Origin: Planctomycetota bacterium
GTDB taxonomy: Bacteria > Planctomycetota > Phycisphaerae > Phycisphaerales > UBA1924
Assembly: GCA_014584315.1 (NCBI GenBank)
Contig: JACTNA010000018.1
Location: 186,001 to 250,000 of the forward strand
Direction: 5' to 3'
DNA length: 64,000 bases
Under the pieces are notes generated by a model. It was given only the letters and a program-made list of their open reading frames with translations. It made no database searches and had not been told where the DNA came from. Below, piece by piece: positions 29,641 to 38,519 of this stretch. Every line of letters starts with the position of its first letter. Position 1 is the stretch's first letter. Position numbers and translations under genes: made by a program.

Positions 29641-29776
29641 CGCCCGCCCCCACCCCCGGGCGTTATCGGGCGACCGGACCCCGCTGGCGCGCTGCAAACC
29701 GCGTCCGGCACGGCGCACGCCCTCCCGGCACGCGCGTTGAAGCGTGAGTGGCGGATCGACACCGGGAGAACGGGCC

Positions 29777-29857
29777 TTGAAGTCTCTTCTCACGATCACA
29801 CCCAACCAGCGCCGCGTCGCCCTGCTGGCGCTGCTCAGTTTTCTCGCCCTGTGCTAG
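29777..29857 (+). CDS. Putative small hydrophobic peptide (26 aa), TTG start
   Basis: MKSLLTITPNQRRVALLALLSFLALC*; GGGAG 8 nt upstream; strong U-tract terminator downstream. Confidence 0.3.
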   Translation: MKSLLTITPNQRRVALLALLSFLALC

Positions 29858-29917
29858 GGCGATCGGGCGTGCGCCAGTCTAGTTGAGCGACGCCGGTCCG
29901 GGAGGCAGAGAGAGAAG

Positions 29918-29946
29918 CCCCGGGACTCAACCCCCGGGGTGTTTTT
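29918..29946 (+). terminator. Rho-independent-like terminator on + strand
   Basis: ccccggg-actcaacc-cccgggg-tgttttt. Confidence 0.55.
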
Positions 29947-29966
29947 CGCGCGCACCCGGGCGCCAA

Positions 29967-29997
29967 AGAGAACGCCCCGGGGCATCCATCCCGGGGC
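29967..29997 (-). terminator. Hairpin downstream of rpsA
   Basis: Minus strand ccccggg-atggatg-ccccgggg followed by cgttctcttt. Confidence 0.45.
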
Positions 29998-30025
29998 GAA
30001 GGGTTGCGGGCCGTCTGAACCGGCG

Positions 30026-31786
30026 TCAGGGCATGCGGATCTTGTCACTGCCCAGCGCATCGTGCGCATCCATCCCGCCGCGCTTCGGGCTGGGCGAGGG
30101 GCGACCCGAGTCCTCGTCCCGCTCGTCGCCGCCCGTCGTGTCGCCCCACTGCGCCCGCTTGAGCGAGAGGCCGATCTTCCGGTCGGCCGTATCCACACGC
30201 AGGATCTTGACGTCGATCTCGTCGCCGGCCTTGACCACGTCCTGCGGGTTCTCGACCTTGTGGTCCGCCAGTTCCGAGATGTGCAGCAGGCCCTCGAGGT
30301 CGTCCTCGAGCTCCACGAACACGCCGAAGTTCGTGATCTTCGTCACCGTGCCGCGCACCACCATGCCCGGCTTGTACGCCGACGGGATCGCCTCCAGCCA
30401 CGGGTCCTCGGTCAACTGCTTGATGCCCAGGCTGATCCGCTGCTTCTCGCGGTCCACGTCCAGCACCACGCACCGCACCACGTCCCCCTTCTTCACCACC
30501 TCGTTCGGGTGCGTCACCTTCTTCGTCCACGACATGTCCGTCACGTGCAGCAGCCCGTCGATCCCGGGCTCGATCTCGACGAACGCGCCGTAGTTCGCCA
30601 GGTTCCGCACCGCGCCCTCGACGATCGTGCCCGGCGGGTACTTCTCCCCCACCAGCTCCCACGGGTTCACCTCGGTCTGCTTCATCCCGAGGCTGATCTC
30701 CTGCTTGTTCTTGTCCACGTCCAGGATCACGACCTCGACCTTGTCGCCGGGGTTGAGCACCTCCGACGGGTGGTTGATCCGACGCGTCCACGACATCTCG
30801 GAGATGTGCACCAGGCCCTCGATCCCGTCGTCCAGCCGGACGAACGCCCCGTACGACATGATGTTCACGACCTCGCCCGCGACCCGCGCCCCGACCGGGT
30901 ACTTCTTCTCGATCTCTTCCCAGGGCGACGTCTCCTTCTGCTTCAGGCCGAGCGCGATCTTCTCCTTCTCCATGTCGATGTTGAGGATCTTCACCTCGAT
31001 CTTGTCGTCGATCTTCAGCAACTCGCTCGGGTGGTTGATCCGCCCCCACGACATGTCCGTGATGTGCAGCAGACCGTCGATCCCGCCCAGGTCCACGAAC
31101 GCCCCGAAGTCGGCGATGTTCTTCACCGTCCCCGTGACGATGTCCCCCTCCTTGAGCGTCGAGAGCAGACGCTTCTTCGCCGCGTCGCGCTCCTCCTCGA
31201 TCAACTTCCGACGGCTGATCACGATGTTCCGCCGCTCCGTGTCGATCTTCAGGATCTGCGCACGAACACGCCGACCCACGAAGTCCCCGATCTCGTGCGG
31301 CCGACGGATGTCCACCTGGCTCGCCGGCAGGAACACCGGCACCCCGATGTCCACCAGCAGCCCCCCCTTGATCTTCCGCATCACCTGACCCTCGACGACG
31401 TCTCCCTCCTTCGTCGAGTCGATGATCCGCTGCCAGTTCAGGATGCGGTCCGCCTTGCGCTTCGACAACTGCACAAGCCCGCCGTCCCCCTCGATGCTCT
31501 CCAGCAGAACGTCAACCGTCTCACCCGGCTTGATCTCCAGGTCGCCGAACTCCTCGCGCGGCACCAGCCCCTCGCTCTTCAGCCCCACCTCCAGCACCAC
31601 GTCATCGCCCGCGAACCCGATCACCTTCCCCTTGATGATCTTCCCCGGCGACAGGTCCGCCAGATTGTCCACCAGGAACGCGTCCATGTGCGCGGCCGCC
31701 GGCGACTTGCCCAGCGCCTCCGCCAGCAGGCGATCCGTCTCCGCGTCCGTCAGGCCCAGCGATGCGATCAGCGTTTCGTCAACCAT
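30026..31786 (-). CDS. rpsA: 30S ribosomal protein S1
   Basis: Multiple S1 repeats: GTVKNIADFGAFVDLGGIDGLLHITDMSWGRINHPSELLKIDDKIEVKIL etc. Confidence 0.95.
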   Translation of the reverse strand: MVDETLIASLGLTDAETDRLLAEALGKSPAAAHMDAFLVDNLADLSPGKIIKGKVIGFAGDDVVLEVGLKSEGLVPREEFGDLEIKPGETVDVLLESIEGDGGLVQLSKRKADRILNWQRIIDSTKEGDVVEGQVMRKIKGGLLVDIGVPVFLPASQVDIRRPHEIGDFVGRRVRAQILKIDTERRNIVISRRKLIEEERDAAKKRLLSTLKEGDIVTGTVKNIADFGAFVDLGGIDGLLHITDMSWGRINHPSELLKIDDKIEVKILNIDMEKEKIALGLKQKETSPWEEIEKKYPVGARVAGEVVNIMSYGAFVRLDDGIEGLVHISEMSWTRRINHPSEVLNPGDKVEVVILDVDKNKQEISLGMKQTEVNPWELVGEKYPPGTIVEGAVRNLANYGAFVEIEPGIDGLLHVTDMSWTKKVTHPNEVVKKGDVVRCVVLDVDREKQRISLGIKQLTEDPWLEAIPSAYKPGMVVRGTVTKITNFGVFVELEDDLEGLLHISELADHKVENPQDVVKAGDEIDVKILRVDTADRKIGLSLKRAQWGDTTGGDERDEDSGRPSPSPKRGGMDAHDALGSDKIRMP

Positions 31787-32000
31787 GGTCTTCCTTCGAT
31801 TGTCGGGTCGGCCCCGTCGTCCTGCGGTCGGCGTGCGGAAACCCGGCGCGAACCCCGCGACGACGGGCCTTCGCCCCTCGCCGCGCCCCATCGGGGCTGT
31901 TGCTGACAGGTGGGACCGCCTCCGCGCACGCGGACATCACCAAGCGGGCCGACCACCGAGAGCAGGACGGTAGACCGCCGCAACCCCCAAGGAAAGGCGT

Positions 32001-32372
32001 TCACGACCCCCCGCCCGCCTCCTCACCCCCGCCCAACGCGAGCAGCAGGTCCGGCAGCGCATGGTCGAACGCACCCCGCGTCAGCACCTCGTCCGCACCC
32101 GCCTCACGGGCCGCCTGGAGCCTCGCCTTCTGCACGTGCGGCCCGAACGCCACGATCCGCACCCCAGGCCCCCCCTCAGCCCGCGCCAGCGCGATCAGGT
32201 CCAGCCCGCCCTCCGCCTCCAGGTCCACGATCAACGCCCGCACCGCCGAGTCCGCCAGCCGCGACCGCAGCATCTCCCCGTTCCGGGCCGGGCGGCACGC
32301 GATCCCCAACGCATCGCACGTCGCCTTGATCCGGGTCGCCCACAACAGGTCGGCAGCGGCGTAGAGTATCAC
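32001..32372 (-). CDS. Receiver-like (CheY fold) small protein
   Basis: VILYAAADLLWATRIKATCDALG...RALIVDLEAEGGLDLIALARAEGGPGVRIVAFGPHVQKARLQAAREAGADEVLTRG; GTG start. Confidence 0.6.
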   Translation of the reverse strand: MILYAAADLLWATRIKATCDALGIACRPARNGEMLRSRLADSAVRALIVDLEAEGGLDLIALARAEGGPGVRIVAFGPHVQKARLQAAREAGADEVLTRGAFDHALPDLLLALGGGEEAGGGS

Positions 32373-32584
32373 GGTCGTTCCGGGGAAGTGGAGAGGCCTA
32401 CCGTACAGACTTCGCCGACGCCAGGCGGGCGCCGGACCACAGCCGCGGCGTCGCACCGAAGCGACCACCTCGCAGCCGTTTGGAATGTTCGGCTCGCCGA
32501 CCGCCGATGACAAGGTCGGAAGACAACACCGGCTCGCCCTCCCATCGGCGAGACCGGGGCATGGCACACCCGGACGTTGCACCC

Positions 32585-33958
32585 ATGACACAGACAGCGA
32601 CCCCCGCCGCGAAGCCCGCCCCCGCAGCCGAGCGAGACCCCATCTTCGACGAACTCGGCTTCCCAACCGACCCCGACAACCTCTACCTCCAGACCGTCGA
32701 CACCATGCTCCGCGCGGCGGAACTGCTCGACCTCCGCCACCGCGTCCGCATCATCCTCGCCCAGCCCAAGAACGAGACCATGGTCCACTTCCCCGTCCGC
32801 ATGGACGACGGCCACCACAAACTCTTCAAGGGATACAGAGTCCAGCACAACAACGCCCTCGGCCCCTACAAGGGCGGCCTCCGATTCCACCCCGACGTCC
32901 ACCTCGACGACGTCAAGGCCCTCGCCCTCCTCATGACCATGAAGTGCTCACTCGCCCGCGTCCCCTTCGGCGGAGGCAAGGGAGGCGTCAAGGTCGATCC
33001 ACGCGCACACTCACCCGCCGAGATGGAGCGCATCACACGACGATTCACCTCCGCCATCATGCACCTCATCGGCCCGGACTTCGACATCCCAGCCCCCGAC
33101 GTCGGCACCAACGCCCAGCACATGGCCTGGATCGCCGACACCTACATGATGAGCCAGCCCTCCAACACCCCCAACGACGCTCTCCGCGTCGTCACAGGCA
33201 AGCCCGTCGAGTTCGGCGGCTCCCTCGGACGCGAGAAGGCCACCGGACAGGGCGTCGTCGACGTCCTCATCGAGATGCTCCCGGAACTCGGCATCACGCT
33301 CAAGGACATGCGCGTCAGCATCCTCGGATTCGGAAACGTCGGCTCGTGGGCCGGCCGAATCCTCGACGAACTCGGCGCCAGGGTCGTCGCCGTCATGGAC
33401 CACACCGGCGCCATCCGCAACGACGCCGGATTCGACTGCGAGGCCCTCGCCGCCCACGTCGCCGAAAAGGGCGGCGTCGCCGGATTCGGCAAGAGCACAG
33501 GCGCCGGAGGCAGCCCACGCCTCGGCGGCCAGCCCGTCTCCGCCGACGAGTTCTACAAGACCTCCGTCGACGTCTTCATCCCAGCCGCCCTCGAGCAGAT
33601 GATCAAGGAACGCGAGGCCCGCATGCTCGACTGCAAGGTCGTCGTCGAGGCCGCCAACGCCCCCACCGTCCCCGCCGGCGACCGCGTCCTCAGCGAGCGA
33701 GGCATCGAAGTCATACCCGCCATCCTCGCCAACTCCGGCGGCGTCACCGTCTCCTACTTCGAGTGGGTCCAGAACAAGTCCTGCGTCACCTGGGACGCCG
33801 AAACCGTCGACAAGGAACTCAACCGACACATGGTCATGGCCGCACGACGCACCGTCCTCGCACGACAGCGATTCTCCTGCGACATGCGCACCGCCGCCTA
33901 CGTCGCCGCGCTCGACCACATCGGCAAGGTCTACGCCGTCCGCGGCATCTTCCCGTAA
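32585..33958 (+). CDS. gdhA: Glutamate dehydrogenase
   Basis: YRVQHNNALGPYKGGLRFHPDVHLDDVKALALLMTMKCSLARVPFGGGKGGV; PAPDVGTN; GFGNVGSWAG; EAANAPT. Confidence 0.95.
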   Translation: MTQTATPAAKPAPAAERDPIFDELGFPTDPDNLYLQTVDTMLRAAELLDLRHRVRIILAQPKNETMVHFPVRMDDGHHKLFKGYRVQHNNALGPYKGGLRFHPDVHLDDVKALALLMTMKCSLARVPFGGGKGGVKVDPRAHSPAEMERITRRFTSAIMHLIGPDFDIPAPDVGTNAQHMAWIADTYMMSQPSNTPNDALRVVTGKPVEFGGSLGREKATGQGVVDVLIEMLPELGITLKDMRVSILGFGNVGSWAGRILDELGARVVAVMDHTGAIRNDAGFDCEALAAHVAEKGGVAGFGKSTGAGGSPRLGGQPVSADEFYKTSVDVFIPAALEQMIKEREARMLDCKVVVEAANAPTVPAGDRVLSERGIEVIPAILANSGGVTVSYFEWVQNKSCVTWDAETVDKELNRHMVMAARRTVLARQRFSCDMRTAAYVAALDHIGKVYAVRGIFP

Positions 33959-33986
33959 CCCGCCGGCAACGCCCCATCGTTCGACC

Positions 33987-34022
33987 CAGGCCCGCCGCCC
34001 CCCGCGGCGGGCCTGTTTCCTT
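33987..34022 (+). terminator. Rho-independent terminator after gdhA
   Basis: caggcccgccgc-ccccc-gcggcgggcctg-tttcctt, perfect 12-bp stem. Confidence 0.75.
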
Positions 34023-34033
34023 GCGCACCGCGC

Positions 34034-34576
34034 TCACGCCCCGAACCGCCGCTCCATCTGCTCCCGGAACTCCTCGCTCTTGCCCGGCGCGATCGTCGCC
34101 CACCGCCACCCCTCGCTCCCCACCAGCGCCCGCGACACCAGCATGATCTGCCCCGTGTGGTACGCGCAGTGCGCCACCGCTCGCGTCACCGCCTGCGCCA
34201 CCGTGTGCGGCTCACCCCGGATCGTCACCACACGACCCATGTCCGCCTCCGTGAGCGACCCTACGGCCCCCAGCGCAACCGACCACCCTTCCTCCCAGAT
34301 CGCCATCAACCGCGTCCGAGGCTCGTGCCCCACCACGAACTCCCCATCCCGATGCCGCCACGGCTTCTCGCCGTCCGTGGTCAGAAAGTCCGTGAACCGG
34401 CTCCGCAACGACCCGGCCAGGTGCTTCACGATCACCGACACCGGATTCGTCCCCGGCGCGACCGCCACGTGCAGCCGATCCTCCGGCACCTGCCCCACCG
34501 CCTGCTCCGCCCACCCCTTCTGCTTGCGGAACTCATCGAGCCAAGCCGACCGGACGGTTTCGAGCGTTGGGTGCAT
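34034..34576 (-). CDS. DinB/DUF1572-like protein
   Basis: VIVKHLAGSLRSRFTDFLTTDGEKPWRHRDGEF ... VTRAVAHCAYHTGQIMLVSRAL. Confidence 0.75.
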   Translation of the reverse strand: MHPTLETVRSAWLDEFRKQKGWAEQAVGQVPEDRLHVAVAPGTNPVSVIVKHLAGSLRSRFTDFLTTDGEKPWRHRDGEFVVGHEPRTRLMAIWEEGWSVALGAVGSLTEADMGRVVTIRGEPHTVAQAVTRAVAHCAYHTGQIMLVSRALVGSEGWRWATIAPGKSEEFREQMERRFGA

Positions 34577-34626
34577 GGGTGATCAGCCCTTTGCTGCATC
34601 GTGCCGGCGGCAGGGTGGCGCCGACA

Positions 34627-34989
34627 TTAGCTTCGCTCCGCCGCCGCCGACGCGGAGAGTTTGAGGTCGGCAATCTGAACCATGAGTACCTTCATGCCGC
34701 GATCGCTTCCCTTGGAGTGACGTTCTCCCCGCTCAAAGTACGCGGCCTCACCCGCGCGGAGTTCAACGCGACGGCCGTCGCCACCCGCGACCCAGCCCGA
34801 CCCTTCGACTATGATGAACAGCTGACCGAAACCGGTCGGGTGTTCGCCGATTTGGCCGCCGGGTTCGAACAGCAGCCAATGCACATGAGCCTCGCCATCA
34901 CCGTCAGCAAGGAGCCGACTGGACGCACCCGTGGCCGCAAACAGGCTGATCGGCTCAGCATCAGCAGGGGAGAGCCGGATCAATCGCAT
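34627..34989 (-). CDS. Cupin-domain protein
   Basis: HVHWLLFEPGGQIGEHPTGFGQLFIIVEGSGWVAGGDGRRVELRAGEAAYFERGERHS. Confidence 0.82.
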   Translation of the reverse strand: MRLIRLSPADAEPISLFAATGASSRLLADGDGEAHVHWLLFEPGGQIGEHPTGFGQLFIIVEGSGWVAGGDGRRVELRAGEAAYFERGERHSKGSDRGMKVLMVQIADLKLSASAAAERS

Positions 34990-35389
34990 GTTGACGACTC
35001 CCAACGGCAGGGTGGCGCCGAGGTTCTCGCGCCGTGCCGACGAGATCGGCCCTGCAATCTCGGTGTTCCCGTCCCCGCGACGCGACGCACGCCGCTGCCG
35101 CCGAGCGACGCCTTGTTGCGCCACCAGCCTTTGGCGAGCATACCAGACCGCGAATCCTCCTCCAACCCTCTCCGTGGGCCTGCCGGGCCTGACCTCGACG
35201 CGGCAAGGCCCAAACGCCGGAGTCGTCCAAGCCCGCCGCAGCAACCTGCGCGGAGCGCAACGCGCCCCGCCCGTCGGCACGCCACGGCACCGAGATCGCA
35301 GAGCCGATCTCGGCGGCACGAATCGGACTTCCCGGCGTCACCCCGCCGGAATCGAGAACTGCCCAGCCGTCCCGGAACAGCGCACGAAA

Positions 35390-35411
35390 TGCCCCCCGAA
35401 GGACTCGAACA
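35390..35411. repeat. attL core
   Basis: tgccccccgaaggactcgaaca, identical to 43061-43082. Confidence 0.85.
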
Positions 35412-35767
35412 CCTGCGGTTTCCTTCGGGAAATGCGGGGGTTTCTGAATCGGGCGGCAGCAAATCCGGCAACAAAGGGGGTGGTTTTGTTTTGGTCCCCC
35501 GACGCCCCCGGCGACGCCCACCGATCCCGAGTTGGCGGCGGTAGTCGCGGCATGGCCCGACCTGCCCCCGGCGATCCGGGCGGGTGTGCTGGCGCTGGTG
35601 AAGGCGGCGACCCCCACAACGCCCCCCACGGCCCCGAGCGGGCCGGCTGGCGGGACGGGTGGCCCGACGACGTTAAGGTACTCCCGACCGAACCCGCGCC
35701 CCAAGGGCTGCGGGAACGGTCGCGGCACGGGACAGAGTTTGTTTCTCCAACCGGAAGGCGGCGACGC

Positions 35768-36031
35768 ATGGAACGGATCGCGGTGGTGGACGGGCTGACG
35801 CTGGCGGCGGTCTTGGACCGGATCGCCGGCGGTGGGCGGGTGGTGCTGACGTATGGCGGCGACGACGTGGCGGTAGTGGTCCGGCCCGACGACCTGAGCG
35901 ACGCGGCGACGGCGTACCTGCTGGAAGCGTTGGAGCGGGTGGACCTGTCCGACCTGCTGGCGAAGTTGGACGCCCCGCACCCTGTCACCCCGAACGGTCG
36001 CCCCCAAAGCCCCCCGGCGGGGGTTTCCTGA
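35768..36031 (+). CDS. Small protein of unknown function, Phd/antitoxin-like flavour
   Basis: MERIAVVDGLTLAAVLDRIAGGGRVVLTYGGDDVAVVVRPDDLSDAATAYLLEALERVDLSDLLAKL. Confidence 0.55.
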   Translation: MERIAVVDGLTLAAVLDRIAGGGRVVLTYGGDDVAVVVRPDDLSDAATAYLLEALERVDLSDLLAKLDAPHPVTPNGRPQSPPAGVS

Positions 36032-36068
36032 ATCGACGGCCCAAACTGACCCACGGAAGGGTATCACG

Positions 36069-36707
36069 ATGAACACGAACGAACACGCCCACGCCCCACG
36101 CCCGAAGTTTGACACCCTGTTCGCCGATCCCCGGCACTATCGCGGCGACCTGCGGCTGATGCGCACGGCGATCCGGCGCGGCTGGTTGAACGATGCCCCG
36201 CAAGCGGATCGGGATGCGCTGGTGGCCCGGTTTGAGCAAGCATCCGACGAACGGCGAGCCGACGACCCGGATACGCGGAACTTCCGGGCGCTGCTGGGCG
36301 AGTGTTACGCGATGATCGAACTGGAACGCGCGGACCAAGACCCGCTGCTACGGGCGCTGCGCTATTCGTGGGCTGGTGAACTGACCGACCGCAACACGGG
36401 CCGGCCCCGCGAGCGGTGGCACGTTGCGGACTACCCCAACCGGATCGACGCCAACGAACTACGCCGGCGGGCGAAGGCGGACGGGACGGACCTGCGGACC
36501 CTTCACGCGATCGACGTGCGGCCCGCTGACAAGCCCGACGACCCCGGCGAGCGGATCGCCCTGGCGGTGGTCGCGGACGCCCGATACGGCTGGCGGGTGT
36601 GGCTGGTGTGTCCCCGCTGCAAGTGTCGGCGGGTGCACCTGTATCCCGTGCGGGCTGGCGTGCGGTGTCGGAAGTGTGCGGGCATCGCATACGCGGACGG
36701 CGAATAA
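36069..36707 (+). CDS. Unknown protein with C-terminal zinc ribbon
   Basis: C-terminal VCPRCKCRRVHLYPVRAGVRCRKCAGIAYADGE (CxxC...CxxC). Confidence 0.6.
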   Translation: MNTNEHAHAPRPKFDTLFADPRHYRGDLRLMRTAIRRGWLNDAPQADRDALVARFEQASDERRADDPDTRNFRALLGECYAMIELERADQDPLLRALRYSWAGELTDRNTGRPRERWHVADYPNRIDANELRRRAKADGTDLRTLHAIDVRPADKPDDPGERIALAVVADARYGWRVWLVCPRCKCRRVHLYPVRAGVRCRKCAGIAYADGE

Positions 36708-36755
36708 TCACGGAAACGGGCATCGGGATTGATCCCCCGATGAACGGATCGGGCT

Positions 36756-36787
36756 GGGGTCTTGGCGCTCACTCGCCCCAAGACCCC
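36756..36787. other. Large hairpin in intergenic DNA of the element
   Basis: ggggtcttgg[cg]ctcact[cgcc]ccaagacccc; 10-bp perfect outer stem extendable past a 2-nt bulge. Confidence 0.65.
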
Positions 36788-36819
36788 GCCCGACCGGCCC
36801 GAGAAAGGCGAGTGAACCA

Positions 36820-37995
36820 ATGGCAAGGAAGCCCGCGCCGACGAAGGCGCACGAACCGGAAGCAAGCCCCGCCGATCAAGCGTTCGGTGCGGCCCGCGCG
36901 TTTGTTGAACACCTGGCGACGCTGGCGTATCACGCCCGACACTTTCAACCACGCCCCGACAAGCCGGACGCATGGCAAGACCCGGCGATGACCTACGCGA
37001 TGGCGTTCGTGGCGTGGTTCGACCTGTCGCACCTGCTGACGCCGGCGGTTCGCACCGAAGCCCGCCGGGTGTATCCGCCCGGTTCGCCGGCGATCAGGTT
37101 GGGCAAGGCGAAGCCGACGCCCACGGTGATCGAAGCGGTGGCCGATGAGTTGGGCGTCTACTTCCGAAACACGGTGTACGCGGGCCGGCGGCATCCGTTG
37201 GAACCTGACCGCGAGCGGGTAGCGGACGAAGCGAAGGCCCGCGCGACGGCCCGACAAGTCGCCCAAGGCAAGCCGGCGGAACCGTTCGGCTGGGGCGCGG
37301 ACTTCGATGAACTGATGAAGAAAGAAACCCGCGCGGCGGTGCGGGAACGGCTGGGGATCAAGACGCTGGGCGATGGTTGGATGCTGATGGTGGACGAATG
37401 GAAGAAACAAGACCGCGAGCGGGGAGAGTCGGCGCTATCTCTGCTGCGGTGCGGTTCGATTGACTTCGACGACCTACAGACGCAACTGATACGCGAAGCC
37501 GAAGCGGTGATCGCGGCGGCGAGCAAGCCCAACGCCCCGACGATCGACCCCGCGATACTGGCCCGGCTGGAAGCGGCTGTGGCTGGGCTGCCTGCGGTGT
37601 TGGAGGGAAACCGCGCCGGGTTTGAGCGCGTCGCGGGCGTGATCGAATCACTGGGCGCACGGGATGACGACGAAGCCCCGGCGGCGAAGTTGCCCGAGTT
37701 GAAGGCCCACGATCGGCAAGCGTGGCAACTAGCAACCCTTCACGGGATGACCCAAGACAAAGTGGCGTTGGCGTTGAACAAGGAACACGGGACGACCTAC
37801 ACCCAAGGGCAAGTGTCGCGGATGATCGCCCGCGCCAAGGCCCACGCCGACGCGAACGGGCTGGCCGAGAAAGTGGCGGGACCGATCGACCGACCCCGCA
37901 CCGTTGACCCTGGACGGCTGGAACTTGGGGCGAGAGTCGATAAGCGGAAGCCCCGCCCGAGCGATATGGCGCGGGTGAATGACGACGACGAATAG
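36820..37995 (+). CDS. Element-encoded protein with C-terminal HTH, unknown function
   Basis: Long ORF; C-terminal DRQAWQLATLHGMTQDKVALALNKEHGTTYTQGQVSRMIARAKA resembles a sigma-type/HTH segment. Confidence 0.6.
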   Translation: MARKPAPTKAHEPEASPADQAFGAARAFVEHLATLAYHARHFQPRPDKPDAWQDPAMTYAMAFVAWFDLSHLLTPAVRTEARRVYPPGSPAIRLGKAKPTPTVIEAVADELGVYFRNTVYAGRRHPLEPDRERVADEAKARATARQVAQGKPAEPFGWGADFDELMKKETRAAVRERLGIKTLGDGWMLMVDEWKKQDRERGESALSLLRCGSIDFDDLQTQLIREAEAVIAAASKPNAPTIDPAILARLEAAVAGLPAVLEGNRAGFERVAGVIESLGARDDDEAPAAKLPELKAHDRQAWQLATLHGMTQDKVALALNKEHGTTYTQGQVSRMIARAKAHADANGLAEKVAGPIDRPRTVDPGRLELGARVDKRKPRPSDMARVNDDDE

Positions 37996-38000
37996 CGATT

Positions 38001-38071
38001 GGTATGCGCTCAAAATGCCCTGTTTTCTGCGGGGTATGCGCGGGTATGCGCTGTGATTCGTGGATATGCGC
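38001..38071 (+). repeat. Four iteron-like direct repeats GGTATGCGC
   Basis: Copies at 38001, 38033, 38043 (exact) and 38063 (gatatgcgc). Confidence 0.75.
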
Positions 38072-38119
38072 CGGCAACGAAGGGAAGCCCAATGCGGCCC
38101 CCCGCCCGGAGTATCCACG

Positions 38120-38320
38120 ATGGAACAAGAAACGGAACTGCTGACGGCCCGAGAGTTGGCGAAGCGCCTGCGCGTGTCGCCCGAAACTGTCCGGGCGTGG
38201 GCGCGGCGCGGGTGCATCCCGACGCTGCGGCTATCGCCCAAAGTGATCCGCTACAGCGCCGAAGCGGTGTTGGCGGCACTGTCCGCCACGCCGGCGAAGG
38301 GGGTGGCGCGTGGCAAGTGA
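38120..38320 (+). CDS. Excisionase-family HTH protein 1
   Basis: LLTARELAKRLRVSPETVRAWARRGCIPTLRLSPKVIRYSAEAVLAAL. Confidence 0.8.
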   Translation: MEQETELLTARELAKRLRVSPETVRAWARRGCIPTLRLSPKVIRYSAEAVLAALSATPAKGVARGK

Positions 38321-38519
38321 CACAAACACCCCGACGACGACGGCCCCGCTGCTGGTGGACCGGCGCGAAGCCGGACGGCTGCTGGGCGTGTCGCCCGGCA
38401 CGATCGACAACTTGCGGACACGCGGCGAACTCCCGAGCGTGAAACTGCTGTCGCGTCGGCTGTTCGACGTGGCGGACCTGCGGCGGTACATCGAAGCGCG
38501 GAAGGGGGTAGGCCAGTGA
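38310..38519 (+). CDS. Excisionase-family HTH protein 2
   Basis: LLVDRREAGRLLGVSPGTIDNLRTRGELPSVKLLSRRLFDVADLRRYIEARKG; GTG start overlapping previous gene. Confidence 0.78.
   Translation: MASDTNTPTTTAPLLVDRREAGRLLGVSPGTIDNLRTRGELPSVKLLSRRLFDVADLRRYIEARKGVGQ

Noticed and set aside
35390-35411. tRNA gene at the attachment core (reverse complement TTCGAGTCCTTCGGGGGGCA resembles a T-arm/acceptor 3' end)
   Set aside because: No matching T-stem (GAAGG), anticodon arm or 5' acceptor could be found on either side of attL or attR; at best a tRNA-derived fragment.
36756-36787. Rho-independent terminator
   Set aside because: Strong stem but followed by gcccgacc, no U-tract; listed as an unexplained hairpin instead.
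37999-38442. 147-aa ORF spanning the iteron region and xis genes
   Set aside because: Overlaps two well-supported HTH genes in another frame; low-complexity translation.
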